Notes under the pieces: generated by a model
Database searches by the model: none
Seen by the model: only the letters and a program-made list of their open reading frames with translations
What the model was told of the DNA's origin: nothing
Position numbers and translations under genes: made by a program
Shown here: in pieces, positions 9,524 through 18,284 of the stretch
Position numbering within the stretch: position 1 is the stretch's first letter
Layout of the letters: every line of letters starts with the position of its first letter
Source: Puniceicoccaceae bacterium 5H
GTDB taxonomy: Bacteria; Verrucomicrobiota; Verrucomicrobiia; Opitutales; Oceanipulchritudinaceae
Reading direction: 5' to 3'
NCBI GenBank assembly: GCA_009772895.1
Contig: WOUP01000017.1
Coordinates: 16,737 to 80,736 of the forward strand
DNA: 64,000 nt

Positions 9524-10261
9524 ATGATTGCACCCGTAGCGTTGATCACCGGGGGCGAGCGCGGCATCGGCCGAGGCATCGCCGAAACTCTCCTGCGTCG
9601 CGGCTATCGCGTCCTGATCGCGGGGGTGGACGAACAGGCGGCGGAAGAGGCGCTGCCCGATCTCAAACAGTTGGGCGAGGTGCACTTCTGCAAGTGCGAT
9701 GTCGGCCGGCCCGACCCGGTGCGCAGCTGCATCGAGTGGATCCGCGAAAACTGGGGCCGGTTGGACGGACTCGTCTGCAACGCCGCCCACGCCGACCCGG
9801 CACGCAAGCCGATCGGTGAAGTATCGCTGGACGAGTGGCAGGAGGTGATCCGCACCAATCTGACGGGCGCCTTCCTCTGTGCGCAGGCCGCCGCGCCCCT
9901 GTTGGGGGAGACGAATGGCGCGATCGTGCTCATCGCGTCCAGCCGCGCCTATCAGTCCGAGCCCAATACCTTTGCCTACTCGGCGACCAAGGGCGGCATC
10001 GTGGCGCTGACCCATTCGCTGGCGATCAGCCTGGGGCCGAAGGTGCGCGCCAATGCGATTGCGCCGGGCTGGATCCAGAATGAGGATTACGACCAGCTGC
10101 GCGACATCGATCACGCGCAGCATCCGGTGGGGCGGGTCGGCACGCCTCACGACATTGCGACGCTCTGCGCGTTCCTGCTCAGTCCCGACGCAGGCTTTAT
10201 CACCGGACAGGACTTCGTCGCCGATGGCGGTATGACACGCAAGATGATCTACGCCTATTGA
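9524..10261 (+). CDS. SDR-family oxidoreductase
   Basis: A 245-residue classical short-chain dehydrogenase/reductase. The NAD(P)-binding TGGERGIG is at residues 9-16, the NAA motif at 86-88, and the catalytic Ser near 139-140, with Tyr152 and Lys156 in YSATK. The C-terminal 'FITGQDFVADGGMTRK' is the usual end of the fold. The substrate cannot be told from sequence. It follows the phosphoesterase gene on the same strand, 47 bases on, and could share its transcript. Confidence 0.85.
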   Translation: MIAPVALITGGERGIGRGIAETLLRRGYRVLIAGVDEQAAEEALPDLKQLGEVHFCKCDVGRPDPVRSCIEWIRENWGRLDGLVCNAAHADPARKPIGEVSLDEWQEVIRTNLTGAFLCAQAAAPLLGETNGAIVLIASSRAYQSEPNTFAYSATKGGIVALTHSLAISLGPKVRANAIAPGWIQNEDYDQLRDIDHAQHPVGRVGTPHDIATLCAFLLSPDAGFITGQDFVADGGMTRKMIYAY

Positions 10262-10374
10262 GGAGCGTTGTCATTGAGGCTCTACTCCGCCTTGGCGGTT
10301 AACGCATGGCTGCGACGGTGTAGTGACCTTTTCGGTGGTGCAACACCTCCTAGAGGCGAGAGGTATAGACACAG

Positions 10375-10405
10375 AAAAAGGCGCTCCCAAATGAGAGCGC
10401 CTTTT
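10375..10405 (-). terminator. Intrinsic terminator of the secreted protein gene
   Basis: An 11-bp perfect stem (AAAAGGCGCTC/GAGCGCCTTTT) with an 8-base loop. T-runs flank it on both strands, so it probably works in both directions, ending the SDR transcript as well. Confidence 0.9.
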
Positions 10406-10427
10406 CAAAAAAAAAGATGCGGCAATC

Positions 10428-11039
10428 TTAGTTGCTGGCCGGGGCGACATAGTCCTCGACGATCGTCGAGAAGGTGCCGACTTCGCTGCCGTCGAGGAAC
10501 AGGGCTTCGTAGGAGCCGGTGAAGGTGCGGCTGGTGGTTTCGTCGCCAGTAGTTTCTTCGCTGACCGTGAATACGAACGCGCCGGTTTCGGTTACGTCGT
10601 CGGCAACGTCGTCAGTGCCTTGATCGTCCACGAATTGAACGAAGATCGCGACTTCACCGGTGCCGGTAGTCACCACGGCGTTGTAGGTGCCGTCGTAGTC
10701 GGTGCCGTCCGAAGAGACGGTGCAGGCGTCTGAGGTCGTGTCCGGGATCGTGAGCGTCCAGGTGCTTTCATCCTCGGCGGTCAGTGTGGTCGTGATCATC
10801 TGGCCGTCACTAGCGAGGACGGCGATGTCCACTTCACGGTCGGAGAGCGGGTTCTTGACCCACTTTTGCTCGCCATCATTCCAGGCGATCAGCGGTTGCT
10901 CGACCGCGGCGATCCAGGTTCCGTCGGTGTCGCTCCACATCCAAGAAGAATTGTTCTCGGTGTAGTACCAGCCGGCGGCGTTCAGGGAGGATGCACAGGC
11001 CGCTACAAAAGCAGCGGAGAGAAGGGCAGTCTTAATCAT
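10428..11039 (-). CDS. Secreted acidic protein of unknown function
   Basis: A 203-residue protein with a clear Sec signal peptide (MIKTALLSAAFVAACASSLNA, probable cleavage before AGWYY). The mature part is strongly acidic and rich in Asp, Thr and Glu, with the aromatic cluster WYYTENNSSWMWSDTDGTW right after cleavage and several short beta-prone repeats. I recognise no domain. It stands alone, with its own terminator downstream and an AT-rich promoter region upstream (11040-11158). Confidence 0.75.
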   Translation of the reverse strand: MIKTALLSAAFVAACASSLNAAGWYYTENNSSWMWSDTDGTWIAAVEQPLIAWNDGEQKWVKNPLSDREVDIAVLASDGQMITTTLTAEDESTWTLTIPDTTSDACTVSSDGTDYDGTYNAVVTTGTGEVAIFVQFVDDQGTDDVADDVTETGAFVFTVSEETTGDETTSRTFTGSYEALFLDGSEVGTFSTIVEDYVAPASN

Positions 11040-11158
11040 ATCGTAACAAACGTTGAAGGTAGGTTACGGATCCTTTCCATCTTCAGGGCGTTATCAAGCT
11101 TAAATTGACTTTTCTCCACGCAGTTAAATTTTTGTTGAAGACAGGGTGATGAGGTGTA

Positions 11159-11818
11159 TTAGAATACTAGATTCACCGGGAATTGAAAAGTCGTCAGCTT
11201 TGGGTAACCCTGCGGTAGTTCAGAACGCTGGTAGTGCCGTTTGAGCAGTGCGGTGCGGCTTGGCTCGACTAATTCTGGATGGCTCGTTTCGATTAATTGA
11301 GCACCCGTTACTTCTCCTTGCTGATTGACGCTAATCAAGAACGTGGCCGAGCCACCCGCGATTTGTTCGAGCTTTGTGTAGCGGGGGAAGACGGGCACGG
11401 GAGCGACGATGGGTTGTGGGATCTGCTCTGGCCCCAATCTTACCACTTGGGCGACCGGCTGGGGCGTGGCCACCGGAGGCGTGGGCGGTTCAGTTTCGGC
11501 TGGTTTAAGGGGGCGTGCTTCGGCGGCGGGCTTGGGTTCGCGCTCAGGCGTCTCAGGGGCAGGTGTCGAGGGGATGGCTGCCTCCGGCGTCGTGGGCGCG
11601 ATGGGCGCAGGTGTCGGCTCAGGGGGAGCGGGAGACCGCGGTGGCTGCACCGCCGTCGTGGGCGTCGACGCATTGGTGACCGTCTGGACGCGGTTGATTT
11701 TGCGTGAACCCATGGGCAGGGGTGCGTCGTTGCGGGGGAGCGCGCAGCCTGCAAAAAAGCCCCAGAGCAGCAATAACGCTGCCTTCTGGGGCGTAAAAAT
11801 GGACCTGAGCCCGGGCAT
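11159..11818 (-). CDS. TonB-like C-terminal domain lipoprotein
   Basis: A 219-residue protein. Residues 13-25 form a hydrophobic signal ending in a lipobox, 'LWGFFAGC', so Cys25 is probably lipidated. Residues about 45-145 are a Pro/Thr/Glu/Ala-rich spacer like that of TonB. The end ('PVPVFPRYTKLEQIAGGSATFLISVNQQGEVTGAQLIETSHPELVEPSRTALLKRHYQ') matches the TonB C-terminal fold. A lipid-anchored rather than membrane-helix-anchored TonB domain is atypical; it may be an energy-transducer relative or a structural envelope protein. It begins 11 bases after the dapL stop, and its signal-peptide codons contain what looks like the dapL terminator (11753-11792). Confidence 0.7.
   Translation of the reverse strand: MPGLRSIFTPQKAALLLLWGFFAGCALPRNDAPLPMGSRKINRVQTVTNASTPTTAVQPPRSPAPPEPTPAPIAPTTPEAAIPSTPAPETPEREPKPAAEARPLKPAETEPPTPPVATPQPVAQVVRLGPEQIPQPIVAPVPVFPRYTKLEQIAGGSATFLISVNQQGEVTGAQLIETSHPELVEPSRTALLKRHYQRSELPQGYPKLTTFQFPVNLVF
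11753..11792 (-). terminator. Strong terminator hairpin inside the TonB-like signal-peptide codons
   Basis: On the minus strand the arms GCCCCAGA-AG-GCAGC and GCTGC-TCTGGGGC pair over 13 bp with a 2-base bulge and a 6-base loop, followed by a run of six T. It lies about 40-80 bases after the dapL stop codon but inside the first 25 codons of the next gene. It probably terminates dapL or attenuates read-through into the TonB-like gene. Confidence 0.7.
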
Positions 11819-11829
11819 GGGCGCTTGGA

Positions 11830-13056
11830 TTAGCGGGAGAGGACTTCGCGGATGCGTTGGAGAGCCTCACCGGTCTTGACGGCGCTGTTGAAGGCGCTGA
11901 GGCGGATGTGGCCTTCACCGCACTTGCCAAAGCCGGCCCCGGGGGTGCAGACGACGCCGGCCTCGTTGAGCAGGCGGTCGAAGAAGTCCCAGGAATTGCC
12001 GCCGGTGCGGATCCATACATACGGGGCATGATCGCCGCCCACGCAGTCGTAGCCCAGTTCGATCATCGTCTCGCGGATCTGGCGGGCATTGGCCATATAG
12101 CCTTGCACGAGATCCTGCACCTGCTGTTTGCCTGCCTGCGAGTAGATCGCGGCGGCGGCGCGTTGCACGGGGTAGGAGACGCCGTTGAACTTGGTGCTGT
12201 GGCGGCGGCTCCAGAGCTGGCGCACCGGCACCTCGTTGTTTTCGGGATCGTAGGCGACGAGGTCCTTGGGCACGACAGTGAATGCGCAGCGCGTGCCGGT
12301 GAAGCCCGCGTTCTTGGAGAAACTGCGGAACTCGATCGCACACTGCTTGGCGCCTTCGATCTCGAAGATGGAGTGCGGCAGCGCATCGTCCTGGATAAAG
12401 GCCTGATAGGCGGCGTCGAAGAGGATGATCGCGTGGTGCTGGCGGGCGTAATCCACCCAGCGCTGCAGCTGTTCCTTGGTCGCGACGGCACCGGTCGGGT
12501 TGTTGGGGAAGCAGAGGTAGATCAAGTCCACCGGTTGCTCCGGCAGTTCCGGCGTGTAGCCGTTGTCCGGGGTTGCTTCGAGATAGGTCAGCCCTTCAAA
12601 GCGGCCATCGACGAAGCGGCCTGTGCGGCCGGCCATCACGTTGGTATCCACGTAGACGGGGTAGACGGGGTCGGGCACGGCGACGGAGATGTCGGTGCCG
12701 AAAATCTCCTGAATGTTGCCGCTGTCGCACTTGGAGCCGTCGGAGACGAAGATCTCGTCCGCGCCGATATCGCAGCCGCGGGACTGGTATTCGTTTTCGG
12801 CGATCGCTTCGCGCAGAAAGGCGTAGCCCTGCTCCGGACCGTAGCCGTGGAAGCCGTCGCGCGTGCCCATTTCATCCACCGCTTCCTTCATGGCGGTGCG
12901 GCACACCTCGGGCAGGGGCTCGGTCACGTCGCCGATCCCCATCTTGATGAGCGGCTTATCGGGATTGGCCTGCTGGTAAGCAGCGACGCGTTGGGCGATG
13001 TTGCTGAAGAGATACGAAGCCTGCAGCTTCTGGAAATGCGGGTTAATCCGGATCAT
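11830..13056 (-). CDS. dapL: LL-diaminopimelate aminotransferase
   Basis: A 408-residue fold-type I PLP aminotransferase that converts tetrahydrodipicolinate directly to LL-diaminopimelate for lysine and peptidoglycan. The length is that of the DapL family. The PLP lysine is Lys248 in the motif [13 protein letters not shown], and '[10 protein letters not shown]' near 182-191 and 'DPVYPVY' are cofactor-pocket motifs. The N-terminus [24 protein letters not shown] is diagnostic and fixes the ATG at 13056; the frame is open further upstream without family resemblance. The DapL route is common in PVC bacteria. The TonB-like gene follows directly. Confidence 0.95.
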   Translation of the reverse strand: MIRINPHFQKLQASYLFSNIAQRVAAYQQANPDKPLIKMGIGDVTEPLPEVCRTAMKEAVDEMGTRDGFHGYGPEQGYAFLREAIAENEYQSRGCDIGADEIFVSDGSKCDSGNIQEIFGTDISVAVPDPVYPVYVDTNVMAGRTGRFVDGRFEGLTYLEATPDNGYTPELPEQPVDLIYLCFPNNPTGAVATKEQLQRWVDYARQHHAIILFDAAYQAFIQDDALPHSIFEIEGAKQCAIEFRSFSKNAGFTGTRCAFTVVPKDLVAYDPENNEVPVRQLWSRRHSTKFNGVSYPVQRAAAAIYSQAGKQQVQDLVQGYMANARQIRETMIELGYDCVGGDHAPYVWIRTGGNSWDFFDRLLNEAGVVCTPGAGFGKCGEGHIRLSAFNSAVKTGEALQRIREVLSR

Positions 13057-13359
13057 GGGAACTTTGTCACCGTAGGAAGCCCCACCGGAAAGGCAAGACC
13101 GGGATCGGGGTGGGATGCACCGGCAGTCGTTTTGAGCAGCAGGAAGCGCCATTCATAAGGCATGAAATGCGTTGGGGATGGGGCACGCCCGGTCCCCTCC
13201 CTGGATCCAGGGAAAAGCTCCGCCCTCTCCGTTCCCTCCTGGTTTAAAACCGGAGTTCAGGACGCTTCTTCCTCTCCATCTTTCTTGAAAAGCTTGAGCC
13301 CAAGGCAAACAAAGGTTTAGCGTCCGCAGGAGAGCCTGCCAACCATCCTGAAGGAGCCC

Positions 13360-14202
13360 ATGCAAGTCATTGAATCCGTGAACGAAATGCAGTCCCTCGC
13401 GGTGAAACTGCGCCACCAAGGAAAACTGATCGGCTTTGTGCCGACCAGTGGTTATCTGCATGCGGGGCACCTCAGCCTGATCCAGTTGGCCCAGGACCAG
13501 GCCGATGTGGTGGTGGTCTCGTGCTTCGTCAACCCCAAGGAGTTTGGGGCCAACGAAGATTTTGGCCGCTATCCGCGCGACCGCGAGCGCGACCTGCAAT
13601 TCTGCCGCGAGGCCAAGGTGGACGTGCTCTTCCTACCCAAGGAGGAGGAGATCTACCCGGCCGGCTTTTCCAGCACGGTCAATGAGGAAAAGCGAGGCAG
13701 CGGTCTCTGCGCGATCTCCCGCCCGCACTATTTCAAGGGCGTCTGTACGCTGCACGCCAAGCTGTTCAACATCGTGCGGCCCGACCAGGTCATCTACGGG
13801 CGCAAGGACCCGCAGCAGGCGACCGTGGTGGCCAAGATGGTCGAAGACCTCAACTTCCCGGTGGAAATCGCGGTCGGCCCGACGGTGCGTGAGCCGGACG
13901 GCCTCGCCTGCAGCGCGCGCAACACCTACCTCAACGAGTTCCAGCGCCGCGACGCCCGCACGCTCTATCAGGCGCTGATGAAGGGTAAGGAACTGGTCGA
14001 CAATGGCATCCGCAACGTTGACCGCATCCTCGCCGAGGTAACCTTCCACATCTCGCAGATCCGCCGCCTGCGTGTCATCTACGTGCACGCGGTGAACAAG
14101 CACACGATGGAATTCGAGCGCCAGATCGTGCCCGGGCAGACCCTCGTCGTGACCAGCGTGTGGTGCGACGAAGTACGCCTGCTCGATAACATGGAGCTGT
14201 AG
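13360..14202 (+). CDS. panC: Pantothenate synthetase (divergent motifs)
   Basis: A 280-residue enzyme that condenses pantoate with beta-alanine using ATP. The fold motifs are recognisable but altered. The usual PTMGALHxGH is PTSGYLHAGH (residues 28-37). FVNPxQF is FVNPKEF (57-62), RPGHF is RPHYF, and MSSRN is CSARN. The His residues of the HxGH adenylate site and Lys149-Asp150 of the KDxQQ loop are intact, so activity is likely. The ATG follows an AAGGAGCCC ribosome-binding sequence. No panB or panD is adjacent. Confidence 0.88.
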   Translation: MQVIESVNEMQSLAVKLRHQGKLIGFVPTSGYLHAGHLSLIQLAQDQADVVVVSCFVNPKEFGANEDFGRYPRDRERDLQFCREAKVDVLFLPKEEEIYPAGFSSTVNEEKRGSGLCAISRPHYFKGVCTLHAKLFNIVRPDQVIYGRKDPQQATVVAKMVEDLNFPVEIAVGPTVREPDGLACSARNTYLNEFQRRDARTLYQALMKGKELVDNGIRNVDRILAEVTFHISQIRRLRVIYVHAVNKHTMEFERQIVPGQTLVVTSVWCDEVRLLDNMEL

Positions 14203-14219
14203 GCTGGGGTGCTACGTTA

Positions 14220-14296
14220 TTTGAACAGAAGAACACGAAGCGCACAAAGTTCCAGCGTAGGTCGGATGACGACTTCTTTGTGTTCTTCTGTTTGTT
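14220..14296. repeat. MITE-like inverted repeat resembling the flanks of the GxxExxY gene
   Basis: The left arm at 14223-14249 begins GAACAGAAGAACACGAAG. The right arm at 14273-14293 is close to its reverse complement, ending in TTCTTCTGTTT. The same AACAGAAGAACAC core occurs at 47168-47180 beside the GxxExxY gene. Only about 23 bases separate the arms, and nothing is encoded inside. Confidence 0.6.
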
Positions 14297-14311
14297 TCTC
14301 TCTTTCCCCCG

Positions 14312-15472
14312 CTAAACCTCGATCAGGGGCGTCCATTTGCCGTCGCTCTGGGCGCTGTGCACCGCGGTGGCGATGAAGCGCAGGCCGGCGAGGCCGTCGT
14401 CGATGGTCGGGAAGTCGTAGGGCGCGTTGTCGGTGCCGCTCTGGCGGTCGCGGATGGCGCGGGCGACTTCGCGGTAGAGGTTGGCAAAGCCTTCGATGTA
14501 GCCCTCCGGGTGACCGGCGGGGATGCGCGAACCGGCTTGCGCGTGCGCCCCCAGGTAGGGGTTGCCGGGTTTGAGGATCTGGCGCGGCCGGTCCGGCCAC
14601 TTGAGGATCAGCTCGTTCGGGTTTTCCTGCTGCCAGTCCAGAGAGCCCTGGGTGCCGTAGACGCGCAGGCGCAGCGCATTTTCTTCGCCCGCACTGACTT
14701 GTGAGGCGTAGAGCAGGCCCTTCATGCCGTTCTCGTAGCGCAAGAGCAGCTGCGCGTCGTCCTCCAGTCGGCGGCCTGGCACCAGGGTGGTGAAATCGGC
14801 GCAGACCTGGGCAATCTGTTGGCCCGTGACGTAGTGCACGAGGTTTTCGCAATGGGTGCCGATGTCGCCCAGGCAGCTCGATGCGCCAGCCTGTTGGGGG
14901 TCGGTGCGCCAGGCGGCCTGTTTTTGACCCTGCTGGTCGATGTCTTCCAGCAGCCAGCCCTGCGGGTATTCCACGACCACCTTCACGAGTTCGCCCAGCT
15001 CGCCGCGTTGCACGCGTTCGCGCGCCTCACGGATCATGGGGTAGCCGGTGTAGTTGTGGGTGAGGGCAAAGATCTGGCCGCTCTGGCGCACGAGGTCGCG
15101 CAGGGCCACGGCGTCCTTCAGGCGGTGCGTGACCGGCTTGTCGCAGACGACGTGGAAGCCGTGCTCGAGCAGGCAGCGCGCGGCGGGGTAGTGCAGGTGG
15201 TTGGGCGTGACGATGCTGACGAAGTCCAGGCGCTCGTCGGCGGGCCGGGCGGCTTCGCGCTCAGCCATTTCCTCGTAGGAGGCGTAGACGCGGTCCGGAT
15301 CGAGAAACAGGTCCTGGCCGGAGAGGCGGGACTTCTCGGCGTCGCTCGAAAAGGCACCGGCTACGAGTTCGATCTGGCCGTCGAGGCGGCTGGCCATGCG
15401 GTGGACTTCGCCGATGAAGGCGCCACGGCCACCGCCGACCATGCCCATGCGGAGTTTGCGGGGTGCAGTCAT
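14312..15472 (-). CDS. Gfo/Idh/MocA-family oxidoreductase
   Basis: A 386-residue NAD(P)-dependent oxidoreductase. The Rossmann motif GMVGGGRGAFIG is near residue 11. 'CDKPVTHRLKDA' is the conserved family Lys-Pro motif, and 'DIGTHCENLVHYVTG' lies in the substrate-binding C-terminal domain. The frame is open upstream, but the ATG at 15472 fits the family start. It lies 13 bases after the sugar isomerase/epimerase gene on the same strand. This pairing is common in Verrucomicrobia for oxidation or isomerisation of sugars or inositols. The exact substrate is unknown. Confidence 0.9.
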   Translation of the reverse strand: MTAPRKLRMGMVGGGRGAFIGEVHRMASRLDGQIELVAGAFSSDAEKSRLSGQDLFLDPDRVYASYEEMAEREAARPADERLDFVSIVTPNHLHYPAARCLLEHGFHVVCDKPVTHRLKDAVALRDLVRQSGQIFALTHNYTGYPMIREARERVQRGELGELVKVVVEYPQGWLLEDIDQQGQKQAAWRTDPQQAGASSCLGDIGTHCENLVHYVTGQQIAQVCADFTTLVPGRRLEDDAQLLLRYENGMKGLLYASQVSAGEENALRLRVYGTQGSLDWQQENPNELILKWPDRPRQILKPGNPYLGAHAQAGSRIPAGHPEGYIEGFANLYREVARAIRDRQSGTDNAPYDFPTIDDGLAGLRFIATAVHSAQSDGKWTPLIEV

Positions 15473-15485
15473 AGGGAAATTGGGT

Positions 15486-16520
15486 TCAGGATTCGCGGCT
15501 GAAGGCGGCGTCGAAGGCTTGCTCGCCGCGCGGAAAGTCGATCGCGCGGGTGAATTCGCAGGACTCGCGTGCGCCGAACACGCGGTCCATGCGTGCATCT
15601 TCCCACTCGATCGAAAGCGGCCCCTGATAGGCGATGTCGTTGAGCGCCACGATGATGCCCTCGAAGTCGATATCGCCCCGGCCCACGGAGCGGAAATCCC
15701 AGTAGCGGCGCGGATCGGCGAACTCCGTATGGCCGCCGAAGACCCCGACCGAGCCGTCGCCGCGGCCCCACCACACGTCCTTCATGTGCACGTGGAAGAT
15801 GCGGTCGTAAAAGGTGCGGATAAACTGCTCGTAGTCCACGCCCTGATAGCCGAGGTGGCTCGGATCGTAGTTGAAGCCGAAGCGCGGATGGTGGTCCACC
15901 GCCTCCAGCGCGCGCTGGGCGGAGGCCGTGTCGAAGGCGATCTCTGTCGGGTGCACCTCGAGCGCGAAGTTCACATCCACCTCGTCGAACACGTCGAGGA
16001 TGGGCTGCCAGCGCGCGGCAAAGTCGTCGAAGCCCTTCTGGATCAGGTGGGGCGGGCAGGGCGGAAAGCTGTAGAGCAGGTGCCAGATGGCCGAGCCGGT
16101 GAAGCCATTGACCGTGGCCGCAAAGTCGCCCTCCTGATCGTCCGGGCGCAGGTCGAAAAAGCGTCGGGCCGCCCGCGCCGTGCGCTTCATCTCTTCCGCC
16201 GCCCGCTGGCGCACCGCCTCCGGCTCGCCGTCGCCAAAAATGTAGGCGGGCAGGATCGCCTGATGCCGCTCGTCGATCCGGTCGCACACCGCCTGCCCCA
16301 CCAGGTGGTTGGAGATCGCGTAACACGTCAGCCCGTGCCGCTCCAGCAGCTCCCAGCGCCCGCGCAGGTAGACCTCGTCATCGGCCTTGGCCACCTCAAA
16401 GTGATCGCCCCAGCAGGCGAGTTCCAGTCCATCGTAGCCCATGGCCGCAGCCATCGGCGCCAGTTTCTCGAGCGGCAAATCGGCCCATTGGCCGGTGAAG
16501 AGCGTGACAGGTCGGGGCAT
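15486..16520 (-). CDS. Sugar phosphate isomerase/epimerase (AP-endonuclease 2-like TIM barrel)
   Basis: A 344-residue xylose-isomerase-like TIM-barrel protein. The pattern '[16 protein letters not shown]', '[13 protein letters not shown]', '[15 protein letters not shown]', '[19 protein letters not shown]' and '[11 protein letters not shown]' gives the usual set of metal-binding Glu, Asp and His residues. Two ATGs fit (16520 and 16529); 16520 is given because it begins directly before the first strand, PVTLFTGQW. It is the first gene of a two-gene unit with the oxidoreductase 13 bases downstream. Confidence 0.88.
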   Translation of the reverse strand: MPRPVTLFTGQWADLPLEKLAPMAAAMGYDGLELACWGDHFEVAKADDEVYLRGRWELLERHGLTCYAISNHLVGQAVCDRIDERHQAILPAYIFGDGEPEAVRQRAAEEMKRTARAARRFFDLRPDDQEGDFAATVNGFTGSAIWHLLYSFPPCPPHLIQKGFDDFAARWQPILDVFDEVDVNFALEVHPTEIAFDTASAQRALEAVDHHPRFGFNYDPSHLGYQGVDYEQFIRTFYDRIFHVHMKDVWWGRGDGSVGVFGGHTEFADPRRYWDFRSVGRGDIDFEGIIVALNDIAYQGPLSIEWEDARMDRVFGARESCEFTRAIDFPRGEQAFDAAFSRES

Positions 16521-16609
16521 GGCACACATGTAATCAGCCCGACCCGCCAGCGCAAGGCGTGGATGGGGAAGTTGGAGCTGCGTTTTGTAGCTCAAGGGTG
16601 AGGCCGGGC

Positions 16610-16816
16610 ATGGCGGCGGCGGTCATCAATGCCTATGATGTCGCCCTGTTGCTGCTGGAGCGTGGCGCCGATTTTCGCCTGGAGGACCGTAAAAGTCGCA
16701 CCGTGCAGGACATCATGATCGCCACTCCTATCGATACGGATACCGAGATGTACCGACTGAAGCTGAAGGTCGAGAGCAGGATACAAGGCGGAACCGAGGA
16801 AGACGACACGGAATAG
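16610..16816 (+). pseudogene. Possible ankyrin-repeat gene fragment
   Basis: A 68-residue open frame whose first half, 'NAYDVALLLLERGADFRLEDRKSRTVQDIM', reads like one and a half ankyrin repeats, followed by a charged coil (TDTEMYRLKLKVESRIQ). A lone repeat without the rest of an ankyrin protein suggests the 3' end of a larger gene that has been lost. The frame also extends upstream to a GTG at 16559. It could instead be a genuine small protein. Confidence 0.4.
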
Positions 16817-16853
16817 TGCCGCAGGAATCGCGTCTGAACGCCAATCCCCCCTC

Positions 16854-17990
16854 TTACAGCAGGACCAGGTGGTCGCGGTGGACGACTTCGTAGCGTTGCT
16901 TTTGGGGGAAGAGCGGCTGGATGACCTCGCTTCTCTTGCCGACGATGGAGGCCAGCTCGTGGGCGGCGTAGTTGCTCTGCCCGCGGGCGATGGGCACGCC
17001 TTCGGGGTTGCAGATGTCGATCACTTCGCCTTCGAGGAATGCGCCGTCGACGGAGGTGACGCCTTTAGCCAGCAGACTCACGCCTTGTTCGCGCAGGGCG
17101 GTGACGGCGCCGGGGTCGATCACGATGCGCCCGGTGGGGCGTTGGAAGAAGGCCATCCAGCGGTGGCGGGCATCGAGCTCCAGGCTGTTGGGCAGGAAGA
17201 AGGTGCCGACCGCGCGACCGTTGGCGAGGTGCATCAGGATCACCGGGTCGGTGCCATCGCCGATGTAGACGCCGCAACCGCTGCCGGTGGCGACCTTGGC
17301 CGCCTGGATCTTGCTGATCATGCCGCCGACACTGGTCTGCGTGACGCTGCCGCCGGCCATGGCCTCGATCTCGGGCGTGATGGTCTCGACCACGGGCACG
17401 AGCTGGCCGCTGCCCTTGAGGTCGAGCAGGCCCGGCGCGGTGGTGAGGATCACGAGCAGGTCGGCGTTGGTCAAGCTGGCAGTCAGGGCGCTGAGCAGGT
17501 CGTTGTCGCCAAACTTGATCTCGTCGGTGCTGACGGTGTCGTTTTCGTTGATCACGGGCACGACGCCGTAGCGCAGCAGTTGCTCCAGGGTCTCGCGCAC
17601 GGCCACGTGACGCTCCCGGTGCTTGAGGTCTTCGTGCGTCAGCAGCACCTGGGCGCAGGTGGCGTCGTATTGGCCGAAGCCGCGTGCCCAGCACTCCATG
17701 AGGATGCTCTGACCGATGGCGGCGCAGGCCTGCAGCTTGTTGAGGCCGCGCGGACGGCGTTCGAGGCCTAGACGCCCCATGCCGAGGCCGATGGCGCCGC
17801 TGCTGACGAGTATGACTTCGAGACCGCGTTTTTGCAGCTCGGCCACTTGGCAGCACAGGCGCTCCACCCAGTCCTGGTTCACGACGCGGCCCCCTTGCGT
17901 GAGGGTATTGGTGCCGATCTTGATGACGATGCGGCGGGCGTTGGAAGCGAGGAAAGTCACCACTACAGTCGCAGCATCAAGACGCCCCAC
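16854..17990 (-). CDS. proB: Glutamate 5-kinase
   Basis: A 378-residue enzyme that phosphorylates glutamate in the first step of proline synthesis. The amino-acid-kinase domain starts at 'RIVIKIGTNTLT', with 'LVSSGAIGLGMGRLG', 'PVINENDTVSTDEIKFGDNDLLSA' and 'TSVGGMISKIQAAKVA'. The last ~100 residues ('GRIVIDPGAVTALREQGVSLLAKGVTSVDGAF') form the PUA domain. The GTG at 17990 overlaps the preceding small open frame by 14 bases; a second GTG at 17960 is also possible and nearer the usual length. No proA is adjacent. Confidence 0.92.
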   Translation of the reverse strand: MGRLDAATVVVTFLASNARRIVIKIGTNTLTQGGRVVNQDWVERLCCQVAELQKRGLEVILVSSGAIGLGMGRLGLERRPRGLNKLQACAAIGQSILMECWARGFGQYDATCAQVLLTHEDLKHRERHVAVRETLEQLLRYGVVPVINENDTVSTDEIKFGDNDLLSALTASLTNADLLVILTTAPGLLDLKGSGQLVPVVETITPEIEAMAGGSVTQTSVGGMISKIQAAKVATGSGCGVYIGDGTDPVILMHLANGRAVGTFFLPNSLELDARHRWMAFFQRPTGRIVIDPGAVTALREQGVSLLAKGVTSVDGAFLEGEVIDICNPEGVPIARGQSNYAAHELASIVGKRSEVIQPLFPQKQRYEVVHRDHLVLL

Positions 17991-18201
17991 TGCGCCCGTG
18001 GCAATCCTCTTTGGTGGGGGAGGGGAATCCTTGGGCCAGGTTCTCCAGCATATCGTGGTAACGGCTTAGCCCAGACTGGAGCGCGCGTCGAAATGCGTCG
18101 TCGTCGATACGTCCCGGCGCTATCTTGTCCGGGATGCGGCGTAATATATCCTGCTGCTCATCCACTGGTAAATCGTTAAGGCCACAGAGGCGGTTCGCCA
18201 A
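17977..18201 (-). CDS. Small open frame between frr and proB, unknown function
   Basis: About 74 codons from a TTG at 18201 (or 62 from a GTG at 18165), ending 14 bases inside the proB start. The sequence 'NDLPVDEQQDILRRIPDKIAPGRIDDDAFRRALQSGLSRYHDMLENLAQGF' has normal amino-acid composition and a helical look, unlike a random frame. It lies directly after the frr terminator. I do not recognise it. Overlap with proB would allow translational coupling. Weak start signals keep confidence low. Confidence 0.4.
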   Translation of the reverse strand: MANRLCGLNDLPVDEQQDILRRIPDKIAPGRIDDDAFRRALQSGLSRYHDMLENLAQGFPSPTKEDCHGRSGAS

Positions 18202-18221
18202 GAGAGTGCGTCTTTCGGAGT

Positions 18222-18256
18222 CAAAAAAAACGCCCCGACCTTGGGCAGGTGAGGCG
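18222..18256 (-). terminator. Intrinsic terminator of frr
   Basis: On the minus strand CGCCTC-ACCT pairs with AGGT-C-GGGGCG (one bulged C), followed by eight T. It lies about 30 bases past the frr stop codon. Confidence 0.85.
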
Positions 18257-18284
18257 TGGCAGGAAAAGCGGTTGGCGGGGCCGG

